From the NCBI GenBank assembly GCA_963797675.1, contig CAWCQQ010000020.1, forward strand, positions 13,944 to 77,943: 64,000 nt of DNA, given 5' to 3'. Source of the stretch: DASQPR01 sp963797675 (lineage in GTDB: Bacteria; Actinomycetota; Actinomycetes; Mycobacteriales; Micromonosporaceae). The stretch's first letter is position 1. The number at the start of each line of letters is the position of its first letter. Below the pieces are notes generated by a model. That model made no database searches, was not told the DNA's origin, and saw only the letters and a program-made list of their open reading frames with translations. The translations under genes and the position numbers were made by a program. Shown here one piece after another: positions 28,387 to 40,655 of this stretch.

Positions 28387-29730
28387 ATGAGACTGCGTAC
28401 ACGTTTGTTTGCCGGCGTCGGCACGGTGGCGCTAGTGGTGGCCGTCGGGCTGACCATCGCGACTCCGGCCTCGGCGGCGTCACTGGTCCAGGTGACGAAC
28501 TTCGGTACCAACCCCACCAACCTCGGCATGTACGAGTACGTCCCGAACAACGTCGCGGCGCATCCGGCGATCCTGGTTGCCGTGCACTACTGCACCGGGT
28601 CCGGACCGGCGTTCTTCTCCGGCACCGAATTCGCGTCGCTCGCCGACCGGTACGGGTTCATCGTCATCTACCCGTCCGCCACCCGCAGCGGCAGCTGCTT
28701 CGACGTCTCGTCGCCCGGGGCGTTGACGCACAACGGCAACAGCGACCCGGTCGGCATCGTCTCGATGGTCAGTTACGTGGAGGCGCACAACAACGGCGAC
28801 TCGAGCAGGGTGTACGTCACCGGTGCGTCATCCGGCGGCATGATGACCAACGTCCTGATCGGTGACTATCCGAACGTCTTCAGCGCCGGTGCCGCGTTCA
28901 TGGGAGTCCCGTTCGGCTGCTTCGCGACAACCGACGGCACGATGTGGAACACGGCCTGCGCCAACGGTCAGATCAGCAAGACGCCACAGCAGTGGGGTGA
29001 TCTGGCTCGGGCGGCCGATCCCGGCTATACCGGTACCCGGCCGAGGATGGAACTGTGGCACGGCACGGCCGACCCCACGCTGAACTACAACAACTTCGGC
29101 GAGGAAATCAAGCAGTGGACCAACGTGCTGGGCGTGAGTCAGACGCCGAGTACCACCGACTCCCCGCAGTCCGGATGGACGCACACCACGTACAAGAATG
29201 CGGCCGGTGTGGCGCAGGTCGACGCGTACAGCATCGCCGGCGCCGCGCACGTCCTGCCGTTGACCGGTATGGCCGCGGTCGCGATCCACTTCTTCGGCCT
29301 GGACGGATCCGGCCCGAGCCCGTCGCCGTCACCCTCGCCGTCGCACAGCGCATCGCCGTCCCCGACGCCGTCCCCGACGATGAGCCCGTCGCCGAGCCCG
29401 ACCGGCGGTGGATCCACCTGCCGCATCGTCGATGTGATCAGCGCCTGGAACACCGGCCTGACGTCGAACCTGACCATCACCAACACCGGCACCGGTGCGA
29501 TCAATGGCTGGAAGGCCGTCTTCACCCTGCCCGTCGGCCAGGTCATCACGTCCGGCTGGAACGCAACCTACGCTCCGACCAGCGGACAGGTCAGTGCGAC
29601 GAACCTCAGCTACAACGCCGCCATTCCCGCGGGCGGCTCGACGACCATCGGCTTCCAGGCCACCCACACCGGAAACGCGGCCGCACCGACCTCGTTCACG
29701 CTGAACGGAGTCGCCTGCAGTACCAGCTGA
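28387..29730 (+). CDS. Secreted PHB-depolymerase-type esterase (CE1) with CBM2
   Basis: About 447 residues. Signal peptide to ATPASA; GAGGAG precedes ATG 28387 at 6 nt. Residues ~30-300 are a CE1/PHB-depolymerase-like alpha/beta hydrolase: HPAILVAVHYCTGSG, the nucleophile elbow TGASSGGMMTN, an Asp-bearing WHGTADPTLNY and the catalytic-His region AGAAHVLPL. A Ser/Pro linker (TCP/SPSPSP) leads to a C-terminal family 2 carbohydrate-binding module with Trp residues and the paired Cys (STCRIVDVISAWNTG ... GWNATYAPTSGQVSAT ... NGVACS). It is probably an acetyl-xylan or feruloyl esterase acting on plant polysaccharide. Control by the adjacent LacI regulator is likely. Confidence 0.88.
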   Translation: MRLRTRLFAGVGTVALVVAVGLTIATPASAASLVQVTNFGTNPTNLGMYEYVPNNVAAHPAILVAVHYCTGSGPAFFSGTEFASLADRYGFIVIYPSATRSGSCFDVSSPGALTHNGNSDPVGIVSMVSYVEAHNNGDSSRVYVTGASSGGMMTNVLIGDYPNVFSAGAAFMGVPFGCFATTDGTMWNTACANGQISKTPQQWGDLARAADPGYTGTRPRMELWHGTADPTLNYNNFGEEIKQWTNVLGVSQTPSTTDSPQSGWTHTTYKNAAGVAQVDAYSIAGAAHVLPLTGMAAVAIHFFGLDGSGPSPSPSPSPSHSASPSPTPSPTMSPSPSPTGGGSTCRIVDVISAWNTGLTSNLTITNTGTGAINGWKAVFTLPVGQVITSGWNATYAPTSGQVSATNLSYNAAIPAGGSTTIGFQATHTGNAAAPTSFTLNGVACSTS

Positions 29731-29839
29731 CCGGCCAGTCAGTCACGCAGAACCACGCGCACCGCCCTGGTGCCCACGGCCGTCGCCGCGGTCGTCGGAC
29801 ACCAGGGCGTGTTCGGCCCCACAGAAGGCTAGGCTGCGG

Positions 29840-30883
29840 ATGGCCGACACTATCGAGACGCTGGGGGCAGGCGTGGCCGCACCGGAACGCGTCACCATTG
29901 CTGATATCGCTCGGGAGGCCGGCGTCTCGGTGCCGACCGTGTCCAAAGTGCTCAATGGCCGCAGCGAAGTGGCCGCCGACACTCGTGACCGGGTCCGGGC
30001 GCTGCTCACCCGACACAACTATCAGCGACGCGGCATTGGCGCCCAGGCGAGGGTCGGCCTCGTCGACTTCGTCATCAACGAACTCGACAGCCCGTGGTCG
30101 GTCGAGCTGATTCGGGGGGCGGAAGAGACCGCGCACAACGCCGGCTGCGGGCTAGTGGTATCGGCGATCCACGGCCGCCGCGCCGACGCCCGGATGTGGT
30201 TGGACGGACTCGCGGCCCGACGCTCCGACGGTGTGGTGCTGGTCGTGTCCGAACTCGCCCAAGCCGACCAGCAACGGCTCGCCGAATTGGGCGTACCGCT
30301 CGTCCTGGTGGATCCGCTGGGCAACGCCGATCCGTCGATTCCGGCGGTCGGCGCGACCAACTGGGCCGGCGGACTCGCGGCGACCGAACACCTGATCTCG
30401 CTGGGGCACCGCCGCATCGGGCTCATCTCCGGGCCGCCGCGACTGCTGTGCAGCCAAGCTCGCCTCGGCGGCTACCGGGCGGCGTTGGAGCGAGCCAACA
30501 TCGTGGTCGATCCGACACTCATGAAACACGGCGACTTCCATCACCCGAGCGCCCGCGCAGCCGCACTGGAACTACTCGATCTCGACGACCCGCCGACGGC
30601 CATCTTCGCGGGCAGTGATCAGCAGGCGTTCGGTGTCTACGAAGCGCTGCGATCCCGGCATCTGCGCGTGCCGGACGACATCAGCGTCGTCGGCTTCGAC
30701 GATCTGACCGTGTGCGACTGGGTGTCGCCGCCGCTCACAACGGTGCGCCAGCCGCTGGAGGAGATGGCGGCGATGGCGACGCGGCTCGTGCTGGACGGCT
30801 CCGGTTTCACCAACGGTCAAGCCCGGCACGTCGAATTGGCGACCTCGCTGGTCGTCCGCGAGAGCACGGCACCGCCGAGGTAA
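29840..30883 (+). CDS. LacI-family transcriptional regulator
   Basis: 347 residues. N-terminal HTH VTIADIAREAGVSVPTVSKVLNGRSEVAADTRDRV with the LacI hinge, then a periplasmic-binding-protein-like core: VGLVDFVINELDSPWSVELIRGAEE, GVVLVVSELAQADQQRLAELGVPLVLVDP, HLISLGHRRIGLISGP and DDISVVGFDDLTVCDWVSPPLTTVRQP. The effector is probably a sugar or oligosaccharide. Placed directly after the CE1-CBM2 esterase on the same strand, it is the likely ligand of the two GAAACTTTC palindromes. The 110-bp gap leaves room for its own promoter. Confidence 0.9.
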   Translation: MADTIETLGAGVAAPERVTIADIAREAGVSVPTVSKVLNGRSEVAADTRDRVRALLTRHNYQRRGIGAQARVGLVDFVINELDSPWSVELIRGAEETAHNAGCGLVVSAIHGRRADARMWLDGLAARRSDGVVLVVSELAQADQQRLAELGVPLVLVDPLGNADPSIPAVGATNWAGGLAATEHLISLGHRRIGLISGPPRLLCSQARLGGYRAALERANIVVDPTLMKHGDFHHPSARAAALELLDLDDPPTAIFAGSDQQAFGVYEALRSRHLRVPDDISVVGFDDLTVCDWVSPPLTTVRQPLEEMAAMATRLVLDGSGFTNGQARHVELATSLVVRESTAPPR

Positions 30884-30898
30884 CCAGATCCTTCGAGA

Positions 30899-33756
<2,858 letters not shown>

Positions 33757-33757
<1 letters not shown>

Positions 33758-34116
33758 TAGTCCTGAAGCAGCCCGAGAACGTTGCCATCGGGGTCGGTGA
33801 AGGTGGCCACGAGGCGACCGCCACCGACGTCGTGTGCCGGCTCCTTCACGGCGGCACCCGCGGCGGTCACCTCGGCGAGCTTCGCCTCGATGTCCGGTAC
33901 GTGCCAGTAGGTCACCGGTGAGGTCATGCCCTGCGATCCACCGCTCGGCACCAGCCCGATGTGCTGGCCCTCAGCCTCGTATCCGACGTAGTAGGGCGCG
34001 TCGGCCATCGGCGGGACACCGAGCAGGGCGGTGTACACCGCCTTGGCCGCGGCCAGGTCGGACACGGGATGTAGCACGGTCTTGATCCCCTGGGTGGATG
34101 AGCCGGTCATGGTCAC
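33757..34116 (-). CDS. VOC (glyoxalase/bleomycin-resistance) family protein
   Basis: 119 residues, one pair of beta-alpha-beta-beta-beta modules: TVLHPVSDLAAAKAVYTALLGVPP, YYVGYEAEGQHIGLVP, VTYWHVPDIEAKLAEVTAAGA and ATFTDPDGNVLGLLQD. The terminal FTDPDGN tract carries the usual metal-site region. Its stop TAG shares a G with the GTG start of the PPOX-UvrA gene (TAGTG), so the two are translationally coupled. Together VOC, PPOX and UvrA-like suggest a small detoxification or drug-tolerance operon. Confidence 0.88.
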
Positions 34117-34291
34117 TCCTGACGTCGTGGGCTTAGTGAACGGTGAAGTGCATGACGGTCACTCTAGGTGACCTCGGTGACCGTTGCTTCTCGATTCCTG
34201 ATCGGTTCGGGTCGCCGCACCGGACGGTGGATAACGTTTTACACGAACCGGGGAGGCGCATGCGTACCCCGTGCGGCAGGGTGTCGGTGTG

Positions 34292-35509
34292 ATGCGGGGC
34301 AGCTCAAGTCCGTCGGTGCTACTCGCCTACGCGACGTTCGTACTCCTCGGGATCAGCGCCGGTACGGGCGGTGTGGTGCTGCTGGCCCAAATCGGCGACT
34401 ACCACGTGGACCGGGCCACCATCGGGATCACGTTCGCCACCGGCTCGCTCGGATTCGTACTCGCCGGTCTGCACACCGGCCCCCTCATGCACCGCTATGG
34501 CGCCCGCGCGGCGACTGCCCTCGGCGCCGCCGCGTACGTGGTCGCCGGCCTGTACCTCGCGACCCGGCCGTCGTTCCTAGCGTTCGTGCTGGTGCAGATA
34601 CTCGTCGGGTACGGCTCCGGGCTGCTGGACACCGCGCCCAACGCCTACCTTGCACCCCGCGCCGATGCGCCGGTGCTGCTCAACCGCCTGCACGCATTCT
34701 TCGGCGTCGGTGCTCTGCTCGGCCCGGTTCTGGCCACGTGGATCATCGGCACCGACACCGCCCGGTGGACGCTGGTGTGGCTGGTCCTCGCGCTCGCCTG
34801 CGTTCCGCTGCTCGTCGGCTTCCTCGTCCTGTACCCCGGAGCGGAGCCGCACGAGCCGGTCGCCGCCGCGTCCACGGATCCGGCGACACCGCCGCACGCG
34901 CCCGGACTGCTCGGTCCGGCGCTGCGGGAGCCGGGCGTGCTGCTCGGCGCGGCGATGCTCGCCGTCTACGTCGGCCTCGAAATCGGCATGGGCACCTGGG
35001 GTTACAGCTACCTCGTCCAGGACCGTGGCCTGACCAGCGTGCTCGCCGGGTACGCGGTCAGCGGGTACTGGCTCGGGCTCACCCTCGGCCGGTTCCTGAT
35101 CAGCCCGCTCGCCACCCGGTTCGGCGCCAGTACGGTCGCGGTGATGTACGGCTGCCTCGCCGGCGTCACCGTTGCCGTGACGCTCGTCTGGATCGCTCCG
35201 ATCGCGGTCATCGCCAGCGCCGCCCTGGTCTTGCTCGGCTTCTGCCTCGGTCCGATCTTCCCGACCACCATGGCGGTCGCGCCGAAACTCGCGCCGGCCC
35301 GGCTCGGCTCGACCGCGATCGGAGTGATGAACGCCGGATCGCTGGTCGGTGGCGCCGGGCTGCCCTGGCTCGCCGGCATCCTTGCCCAGGGTGCCGGAAT
35401 CGGCACGCTCATCCCGTTCACGCTGGCGCTGGCCGTACTGCAATTCGCCGTCTGGCGGCCGATCGCGCAGCGGATCCGCGTACCGCAGCCGGCCGTCGAC
35501 CCGATCTGA
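34292..35509 (+). CDS. MFS transporter
   Basis: 405 residues with 12 predicted helices, e.g. VLLAYATFVLLGISAGTGGVVLLAQIG, the MFS motif-A loop LMHRYGARAATALG, VQILVGYGSGLLDTAPNAYLA and the second-half equivalent GRFLISPLATRFGASTVAV. The GDYHVDRATIGITFATGSLGFVLAG tract resembles fucose/glucose-type MFS (FucP/YbjJ-like) proteins. Substrate is undetermined. The ATG at 34292 (MRGSSSPSVLL) is preferred to an upstream GTG because it places the first helix close to the N-terminus. It is divergent from the VOC gene. Confidence 0.85.
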   Translation: MRGSSSPSVLLAYATFVLLGISAGTGGVVLLAQIGDYHVDRATIGITFATGSLGFVLAGLHTGPLMHRYGARAATALGAAAYVVAGLYLATRPSFLAFVLVQILVGYGSGLLDTAPNAYLAPRADAPVLLNRLHAFFGVGALLGPVLATWIIGTDTARWTLVWLVLALACVPLLVGFLVLYPGAEPHEPVAAASTDPATPPHAPGLLGPALREPGVLLGAAMLAVYVGLEIGMGTWGYSYLVQDRGLTSVLAGYAVSGYWLGLTLGRFLISPLATRFGASTVAVMYGCLAGVTVAVTLVWIAPIAVIASAALVLLGFCLGPIFPTTMAVAPKLAPARLGSTAIGVMNAGSLVGGAGLPWLAGILAQGAGIGTLIPFTLALAVLQFAVWRPIAQRIRVPQPAVDPI

Positions 35510-35623
35510 TCGCCGCCGACCGACGTCCAGGTGTGCGGACCCGATCGGCATTGCTCGCATTGCGAGACCAGCGCTAGGCTTCGGCCTTCGTCAATGGATG
35601 GCGCTATCACTGGGGGATCCAAC

Positions 35624-36760
35624 GTGATTCGACGTAGACACATTGTCTCGGTCATGACCGCATTCGCCACGGCCGTCGGTCTGGTCGCCTCGTCAATGCC
35701 GGCATATGCCGCGCCGGCCGGATGGCACCGCGTGCCAAGCAACTGGGGTTCCAATCTGCGAACTGTCACGGCAGGTCAGGTATTCACGACCGGTGACAAA
35801 ACCTGGCTCGCCGGCACGGCGTACCCGAATAGCGACACCGATGTGGACCGGCCGGTGGTACAGGTCTGCTCCGGGTCGTCGTGCACGCTGACGCATCTGC
35901 CGATACAGCAGTCCCAGTTTGGTGGCGTCGCGGTCGGTGTCAGTGGCACGTCGGACGCCGACGTCTGGGTGGTTGGCGCGCTCTACGGCGCCGACGGTGC
36001 AGAGTCGGTTTCCTGGCATTGGAATGGCACGACGTGGACCGTCGTACCCGGCACCGACATTGACGGCGAGGTCACGCTGCAGAAGGTGCTGTCGGTCAGC
36101 ACATCCGAGTCATGGGCGCTCGCCGTCAACAACTTCGAGGACGGCACGACCGGCACGGTCTACCACCGGGTCGGCACCACCTGGACCGAGGTCGACTCGA
36201 TCCTCAATCCGAGCATCTTCCCGGACAACTGCGCGGAGTGGTACTACAACACGTGGTCCGACCTCGCCTACGTCGGCGGCGAGCCGGTCATCCTCGGCGT
36301 CTGTGACGGCACGCCGGTGATCCTCAAACAACGCTCGGCTACCGCGTGGGCCCGCATCGACACCGGTCTGCCGACTGACGTGACGTACACGCACGCGACG
36401 GTCGTCAACAACCACTTGTGGGTTTCGGGCCAGCGCGCCGACGGCTCCACCGACGTGGAGCGGCGCGACTCCGGGAACTGGATCGCGGTTCCGGCCACTG
36501 GGCTGACCGGCGCGACCATCATGAGCTTGGCGGCCGGTCCCGGCGGTACCGTGATCGCGGTCGGTCACACCGGCACGTCCACCGCGCCGACCGCCGCGAG
36601 CTGGCAGTGGAACGGCACCGTGTGGACGGCGCTGAGCACGCCGGGCACCGCCGGCGCGTCCTGGCTGAACACGGTCAGTGTCGCGTCGACCGATTACGCG
36701 GTCGCCGCGGGTATGGATTCGACCAAGCCGACGAAGCCGCCTTTCCTGTCGCGCGGCTAG
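35624..36760 (+). CDS. Secreted beta-propeller-like protein
   Basis: 378 residues. GTG 35624 follows GGGGGAT. A signal peptide (VSVMTAFATAVGLVASSMPAYA) precedes repeated short strands with Asp/Trp signatures (TSDADVWVVGAL, VSWHWNGTTWTVVPGTD, VGTTWTEVDS, ASWQWNGTVWTALSTPG), which resemble galactose-oxidase/Kelch-like or sialidase-type propeller blades. Two Cys pairs (CSGSSC and CAEW...VCDG) may form disulfides. No catalytic residues are recognisable. A clear terminator follows. This is the second secreted propeller protein in the window, unrelated in sequence to the first. Confidence 0.75.
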   Translation: MIRRRHIVSVMTAFATAVGLVASSMPAYAAPAGWHRVPSNWGSNLRTVTAGQVFTTGDKTWLAGTAYPNSDTDVDRPVVQVCSGSSCTLTHLPIQQSQFGGVAVGVSGTSDADVWVVGALYGADGAESVSWHWNGTTWTVVPGTDIDGEVTLQKVLSVSTSESWALAVNNFEDGTTGTVYHRVGTTWTEVDSILNPSIFPDNCAEWYYNTWSDLAYVGGEPVILGVCDGTPVILKQRSATAWARIDTGLPTDVTYTHATVVNNHLWVSGQRADGSTDVERRDSGNWIAVPATGLTGATIMSLAAGPGGTVIAVGHTGTSTAPTAASWQWNGTVWTALSTPGTAGASWLNTVSVASTDYAVAAGMDSTKPTKPPFLSRG

Positions 36761-36794
36761 GCGGAATCAAGGTCGTCGCGACCTCGCTCTGCCT

Positions 36795-36836
36795 ACGGTG
36801 ATGCCTCCGAAAGACATCCGTCGGGGGCATCACCGT
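36795..36836 (+). terminator. Terminator after the secreted propeller gene
   Basis: An 11-bp perfect stem (acggtgatgcc / ggcatcaccgt), extended by further pairs (tccga/tcggg), encloses a 10-base loop and runs into TTTGTGTG. It lies ~35 bp after the stop codon. Confidence 0.8.
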
Positions 36837-36923
36837 TTGTGTGGGGTATCAGGACGCGTACAAGCTCGCGAGCTGTTCTTTCTTCGGGTTCAGCGAGGAC
36901 TTGAGAGAGGCGCGGGCGTCGAG

Positions 36924-37892
36924 TCAATGTTCGGTCAAGGAGACCGTGACCTCCGCGTTGGGTATTGGCATGGTCGTGGCCTCCTCGTAGACGGCGCGCC
37001 GGGTCGACGCCGCCAGCGGTCCGTGAACCTTGATGTTGACCTGGCCGCCCCGCCGGCCCCAGGCGCCCGCGATGGTCCCGTTCACCAGCAGCCCGTTCGG
37101 GTGAAACCAGTCCTGCAGTGAGGAGTGGTCGTGTTTACCGGGGCCGACGAAGAGCTGGGCGCGGTCCTGTCCGAACATGCGCAGGTCCGGCGCCACCAGC
37201 AACCGGACACCGCGCATCTGCTCGGCCGATCTCAGCGCGATCTCGTCGTTCGCCAGGATCCAGGCGTTCTGGCCGGCCAGGTCAACGGAGATCAACTCCT
37301 GCGAGATCAGGTCGAAGGTCTTCTTGGCATCCCGAGTCGGCACCCCGGCCCACCATGCGAACGCGGCCGGCGTCGTGGGACCGAATGCGTGTACGTGACG
37401 GCGGCATAGCTCGAGTCTTGCGGTCTCGGGGTCGATCGACGGGCGCTCGTGTTCCCGCACGTACAGGGAGTTGGTAGTCCACCGGATCACGATGCGGCCG
37501 GTCGCGCAAGCCGCACGCGAGATAGGCAATCCGGTACCTCGTAGCTCCTGACCGTTCAGCACACGGCAGGCATCCTCGGCCAGATCCTCGATGGTCTGTC
37601 GTGCGCCCGAGTCCTGGGGCAGGCGACCGATGGTGAACACCCCGAGGTCATCGGTGGGCAGCAGATATACCGCTGCGCGGGGGCTGTAGGTCTGGATCAG
37701 ACGCGAGTCCTCCCAGGCAGAGGGCTCACACGCTGCCACCCGGGCGTGCATGCCCAGAAGTGCGTCGCGGGGAGCCGTGTCCTGCAGTCCGACATGTGCG
37801 GCCTCTACGTACGAGCCGGCCGGTAGGCGATTGGATAGGTTGTTGACCGAGAGGCGGTAGTTCGCCGCCTGCGTACGGGTCAGACGCAACAT
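36924..37892 (-). CDS. Winged-helix DNA-binding protein, AlkZ/YcaQ-like (DUF1006 type)
   Basis: About 322 residues. The HTH_42-type fold begins LRLTRTQAANYRLSVNNLSNRLPAGSYVEAAHVGLQDTAPRDALLGMHARV and continues RAAVYLLPTDDLGVFTIGRLP, RHVHAFGPTTPAAFAWWAGVPTRDAKKTFDLI and RLLVAPDLRMFGQDRAQL. The family includes the interstrand-crosslink glycosylases AlkZ/YcaQ; many actinobacterial members are uncharacterised. I do not clearly see a QxQ catalytic pair, so DNA-repair activity is not certain. ATG 37892 has AGGAT about 6 nt upstream; 37898 is an alternative start. Confidence 0.78.
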   Translation of the reverse strand: MLRLTRTQAANYRLSVNNLSNRLPAGSYVEAAHVGLQDTAPRDALLGMHARVAACEPSAWEDSRLIQTYSPRAAVYLLPTDDLGVFTIGRLPQDSGARQTIEDLAEDACRVLNGQELRGTGLPISRAACATGRIVIRWTTNSLYVREHERPSIDPETARLELCRRHVHAFGPTTPAAFAWWAGVPTRDAKKTFDLISQELISVDLAGQNAWILANDEIALRSAEQMRGVRLLVAPDLRMFGQDRAQLFVGPGKHDHSSLQDWFHPNGLLVNGTIAGAWGRRGGQVNIKVHGPLAASTRRAVYEEATTMPIPNAEVTVSLTEH

Positions 37893-38134
37893 GTCCATCC
37901 TGCCGCAGCCACCGCCGACGGCAGGGTCTGAGCGTCGCCTCGCACGATCAACATCACCAGGCACCTCTCTGCGCGTTGCTCACCAGCCTAAACGAACTGC
38001 GTGGCGCCACGTCCGTCTCGGGCAGGAGATGTTCGGCGGATGCTCGTCGTGGGACTCCCGTGACGGCAGCGTGGTCGGAGCGCCGCTGATATATTGATCG
38101 GGCCGAGTCGATGGCTACGAACAAAGGAGGAGCC

Positions 38135-38347
38135 GTGGAAGGCATTATCGGCGACCGGATTCTGCGCTGCTCGGACGGCCACCTGTTCGTATCAAGTGAG
38201 GGCGCCCGGCTGTTCACCTCTGTTCATCTCGGGCCGAAGCGGCTCATCCGCTGCCCGGTGGACAAGAAGCTGCGGATGGCGGGCAACGTCAACTCCGGCG
38301 ACCTGACCGAGCAGGAACGGGATCAGGCCCGGCAGTACCACACCTGA
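38135..38347 (+). CDS. Small conserved actinobacterial protein
   Basis: 70 residues starting at GTG 38135, which has a perfect AAAGGAGG 4 nt upstream. VEGIIGDRILRCSDGHLFVSSEGARLFTSVHLGPKRLIRCPVDKKLRMA has a C-x-D-G-H ... C-P-V-D pattern that looks like a small zinc ribbon. Similar short proteins occur throughout Streptomyces-type genomes with no assigned function. The upstream ATG at 38111 is less likely because of the strong Shine-Dalgarno. Confidence 0.75.
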   Translation: MEGIIGDRILRCSDGHLFVSSEGARLFTSVHLGPKRLIRCPVDKKLRMAGNVNSGDLTEQERDQARQYHT

Positions 38348-38351
38348 TCGT

Positions 38352-38645
38352 CTACTGGCGGCGGATCAGACGTTCCAACGCAACGAGTAACGCGCAAATC
38401 AGAGCAAATATCCCCATACCTAGCGCGAGCCGTGGCCGCAGATCCCACGGCATCGATGCGCGCCCGCGCGATACGACGACTCCGGTCCTGGAACGCTTCC
38501 ACAGGACTGAGATCGAACCCGCCGTCCACAGCGTCCCCAGGAGCAGGCCCAACCACATCCCCAACTCGTCCGCGCGCACCTCGCCAACATACAAGCCGCT
38601 GTCCACCTCGGACAATGCCCGTCGTGCCGACCGGATAGTGATCAC
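38352..38645 (-). CDS. Small membrane protein
   Basis: 97 residues from GTG 38645. Two hydrophobic helices (MWLGLLLGTLWTAGSISVLW and LRPRLALGMGIFALICALLVALERLI) joined by a basic loop, ending R-R-Q. Unknown family. It ends 4 bp after the small zinc-ribbon gene on the opposite strand, and starts 16 bp after the TDT transporter stop on the same strand, so it may be the third gene of the DUF4331-TDT transcript. Confidence 0.6.
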   Translation of the reverse strand: MITIRSARRALSEVDSGLYVGEVRADELGMWLGLLLGTLWTAGSISVLWKRSRTGVVVSRGRASMPWDLRPRLALGMGIFALICALLVALERLIRRQ

Positions 38646-38661
38646 CAGGACACGTGGGACA

Positions 38662-39639
38662 TCATCCGGACAGCACCTGCCAACTACGCCGGGTGAGCCC
38701 GGCCAACGCGAACAGGCCCGCGATGACCGCCACCCAGGTCCACACCCGCGCGAAGTCGGTGATCCCGGCGATCCCGGTGATGTGGCCGACGGCGAAGCTC
38801 AAGGCCGCGTACATGCCGAGCGGGAAGATCGTGGCCCAGCGCCGGACGTCGTAGCTCAGCCGGGGCCGCAGTGCCTCGGCCACGATGAGCGGTCCGAGCC
38901 AGAGCATGGCCAGGCACCAGAAGGCCAGCGGTACATCGGCGAGAGATCCGCGAAGGGAGGCCAGCCATCCCATGGCATCGATCCCCTGGACGATCTTGGC
39001 GCAGGCCAACGCCGAGATGGCCAGCGCGCCGCCGGCGATCCACTGGTCGCCGCGTCCGGTCAGCAACTGGCGCAGGTCAAAACGCGTCAGTGCGACGACG
39101 TACGCGGACAGGCCCAGGATCCACACGATGACGGCGGCGACGAGAAGCCAGCCCACGCCGTCCCTGGCTGCAAGGGTCGCGCTGAGCACCACGACACCTT
39201 GGGTGGCGACGGCAACGAGAAAGGAACCCCGGACCCGAGGGGTCTTCCAGCGGCTGACAACGGGAATGACCAGCAACGCCCAGCCGGCGGCGCCGAGGCC
39301 TAGAAGGCCCGCGGCCACCGGGTAGTAGCCGTGCACGACGAACGCGCTGCCCAGGACGCAGGTGCTGGCTATCCCGGTGAGGGCCGCGGGCAACCTGGCC
39401 TCGGGCGCGAACCGGTCGGGCTCATTCAGTAGACGCATCCCCAGCACGGCCGCCAGGAACAGCCAGGTAACCACGGCGAACCAGAGCAAGACGGCGCCGA
39501 CCATAGGTTGGCCGACCGAGGAGAGATCGACACAAATGATGGCGGTACCCATCACCACCGTGGCCGCTGTAGGTGGGACGGCGTCGAGGACCCGCTGCCA
39601 GCGCGATAGGCCGGACAGGACCGCCACGGTACGTTGCAC
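38662..39639 (-). CDS. Tellurite-resistance/dicarboxylate (TDT, SLAC1-like) transporter
   Basis: 325 residues with about 10 membrane helices and the fold-defining pattern of PF03595: PTAATVVMGTAIICVDLSSVG near the N-terminus, then VVTWLFLAAVLGMRLL, ASTCVLGSAFVVHGYYPVAAGLL, and FPLGMYAALSFAVGHITGI in the last third, which corresponds to the F-x-x-GxY tract of the family. These channels/transporters move anions or C4-dicarboxylates. It lies 25 bp downstream of the DUF4331 gene and is probably co-transcribed. Confidence 0.78.
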   Translation of the reverse strand: MQRTVAVLSGLSRWQRVLDAVPPTAATVVMGTAIICVDLSSVGQPMVGAVLLWFAVVTWLFLAAVLGMRLLNEPDRFAPEARLPAALTGIASTCVLGSAFVVHGYYPVAAGLLGLGAAGWALLVIPVVSRWKTPRVRGSFLVAVATQGVVVLSATLAARDGVGWLLVAAVIVWILGLSAYVVALTRFDLRQLLTGRGDQWIAGGALAISALACAKIVQGIDAMGWLASLRGSLADVPLAFWCLAMLWLGPLIVAEALRPRLSYDVRRWATIFPLGMYAALSFAVGHITGIAGITDFARVWTWVAVIAGLFALAGLTRRSWQVLSG

Positions 39640-39664
39640 GCTCAGTCCACCAGCCGGTCGGTTA

Positions 39665-40655
39665 TCAGACCGGGTAGAGGTTGGGCAGCCCGAGGAACGG
39701 GAACTCGGACAGCATGTCGTCGTGCGGCTTGAGGCCGTCCGGGCCGACCTTTCCGTGGGTCAGCCAGGCGAAGCGGGCGCTGAAGACGTCGTCGGTGATG
39801 GCGCGGCCGTTGGGGTAGGCGGCTGGCTGAGTGCGGTCGTAGCGCAGGACGTCGGGCAGCACGATGCGGGCCGCCGCCTCCGCCTCCTCGGGCGGGTAGC
39901 CGTTGCCCTTCCAGGAGCTTGGACCACAGTTCCAGATGGTTCTCGACGTCATCGGCCGGCACCCGGAGGTTGTACTCGTTCTTGATGTTGTTCGGGTTGA
40001 CGAACGGGTTGATGGTTGGGTGCCCGCCGCGGTCGACCTGGATGATCGTGCCGTCGCGGCGCAGGCTGACCGTGGCCCACGCGCCGATCGCCGGGTCGCT
40101 GCTCAGCATGTCGTTGGGCACCTCCAGCGCGATGGACAGGATGTTCCGGTCCGCGAAGGCATCCTGGCCGGTCCACTGGAACCCGTGAAAGGAGCCGTCC
40201 GCGTCCGCGAAGAACGGATCGCTGCGTACGCCGATGAACAGCCGGACCGGCCCCGCCTGGACCGGTTGGGCGGCGGCGTCGAAGCCGACCGGGGCGCCGG
40301 CGATGAGCACCTCGCCGGCGGGCTCGGGTCGGCGGGCGTCGGCGCCGGTAGCGAAGTAGGCGGTACCAGTCTGCCGACCATCCTTGAGCTCGGAGAACAC
40401 GAACGTGAACGCCGCGTCGGCCTGCGCGTCCCCATTGGTATCGATATTGATCCGGTAGATCCCGTCGGGGTGAAACTCCGATTTCATCAGGAACGGTGGC
40501 ATCGCGCTCATGCCGGTCGTGTACGGGTTCAGATCGATGATCAGCACGGTCGTGCCGGGATCGCCCGGTGCCGCGAAGGCGAACAGATCTGTGAAGTCCA
40601 GGCGCGCGTCGTCCCCGGGAAACTGGAGATTGGCCGCGCTGTAGTGGTTGGACAT
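39665..40655 (-). CDS. DUF4331 family protein, one frameshift
   Basis: About 330 residues. ATG 40655 reads MSNHYSAANLQFPGDDARLDFTDLFAFAAPGDPGTTVLIIDLNPYT, the DUF4331 start, followed by YRINIDTNGDAQADAAFTFVFSE, VRLFIGVRSDPFFAD and SIALEVPNDML. The main frame breaks at ~39907 inside a GGG run; with one G removed the next frame continues NGYPPEEAEAAARIVLPDVLRYD and ends LPNLYPV at 39665. These are Asp-rich proteins of unknown role, often periplasmic or exported, though no signal peptide is present here. G-rich Shine-Dalgarno precedes the start. Confidence 0.8.
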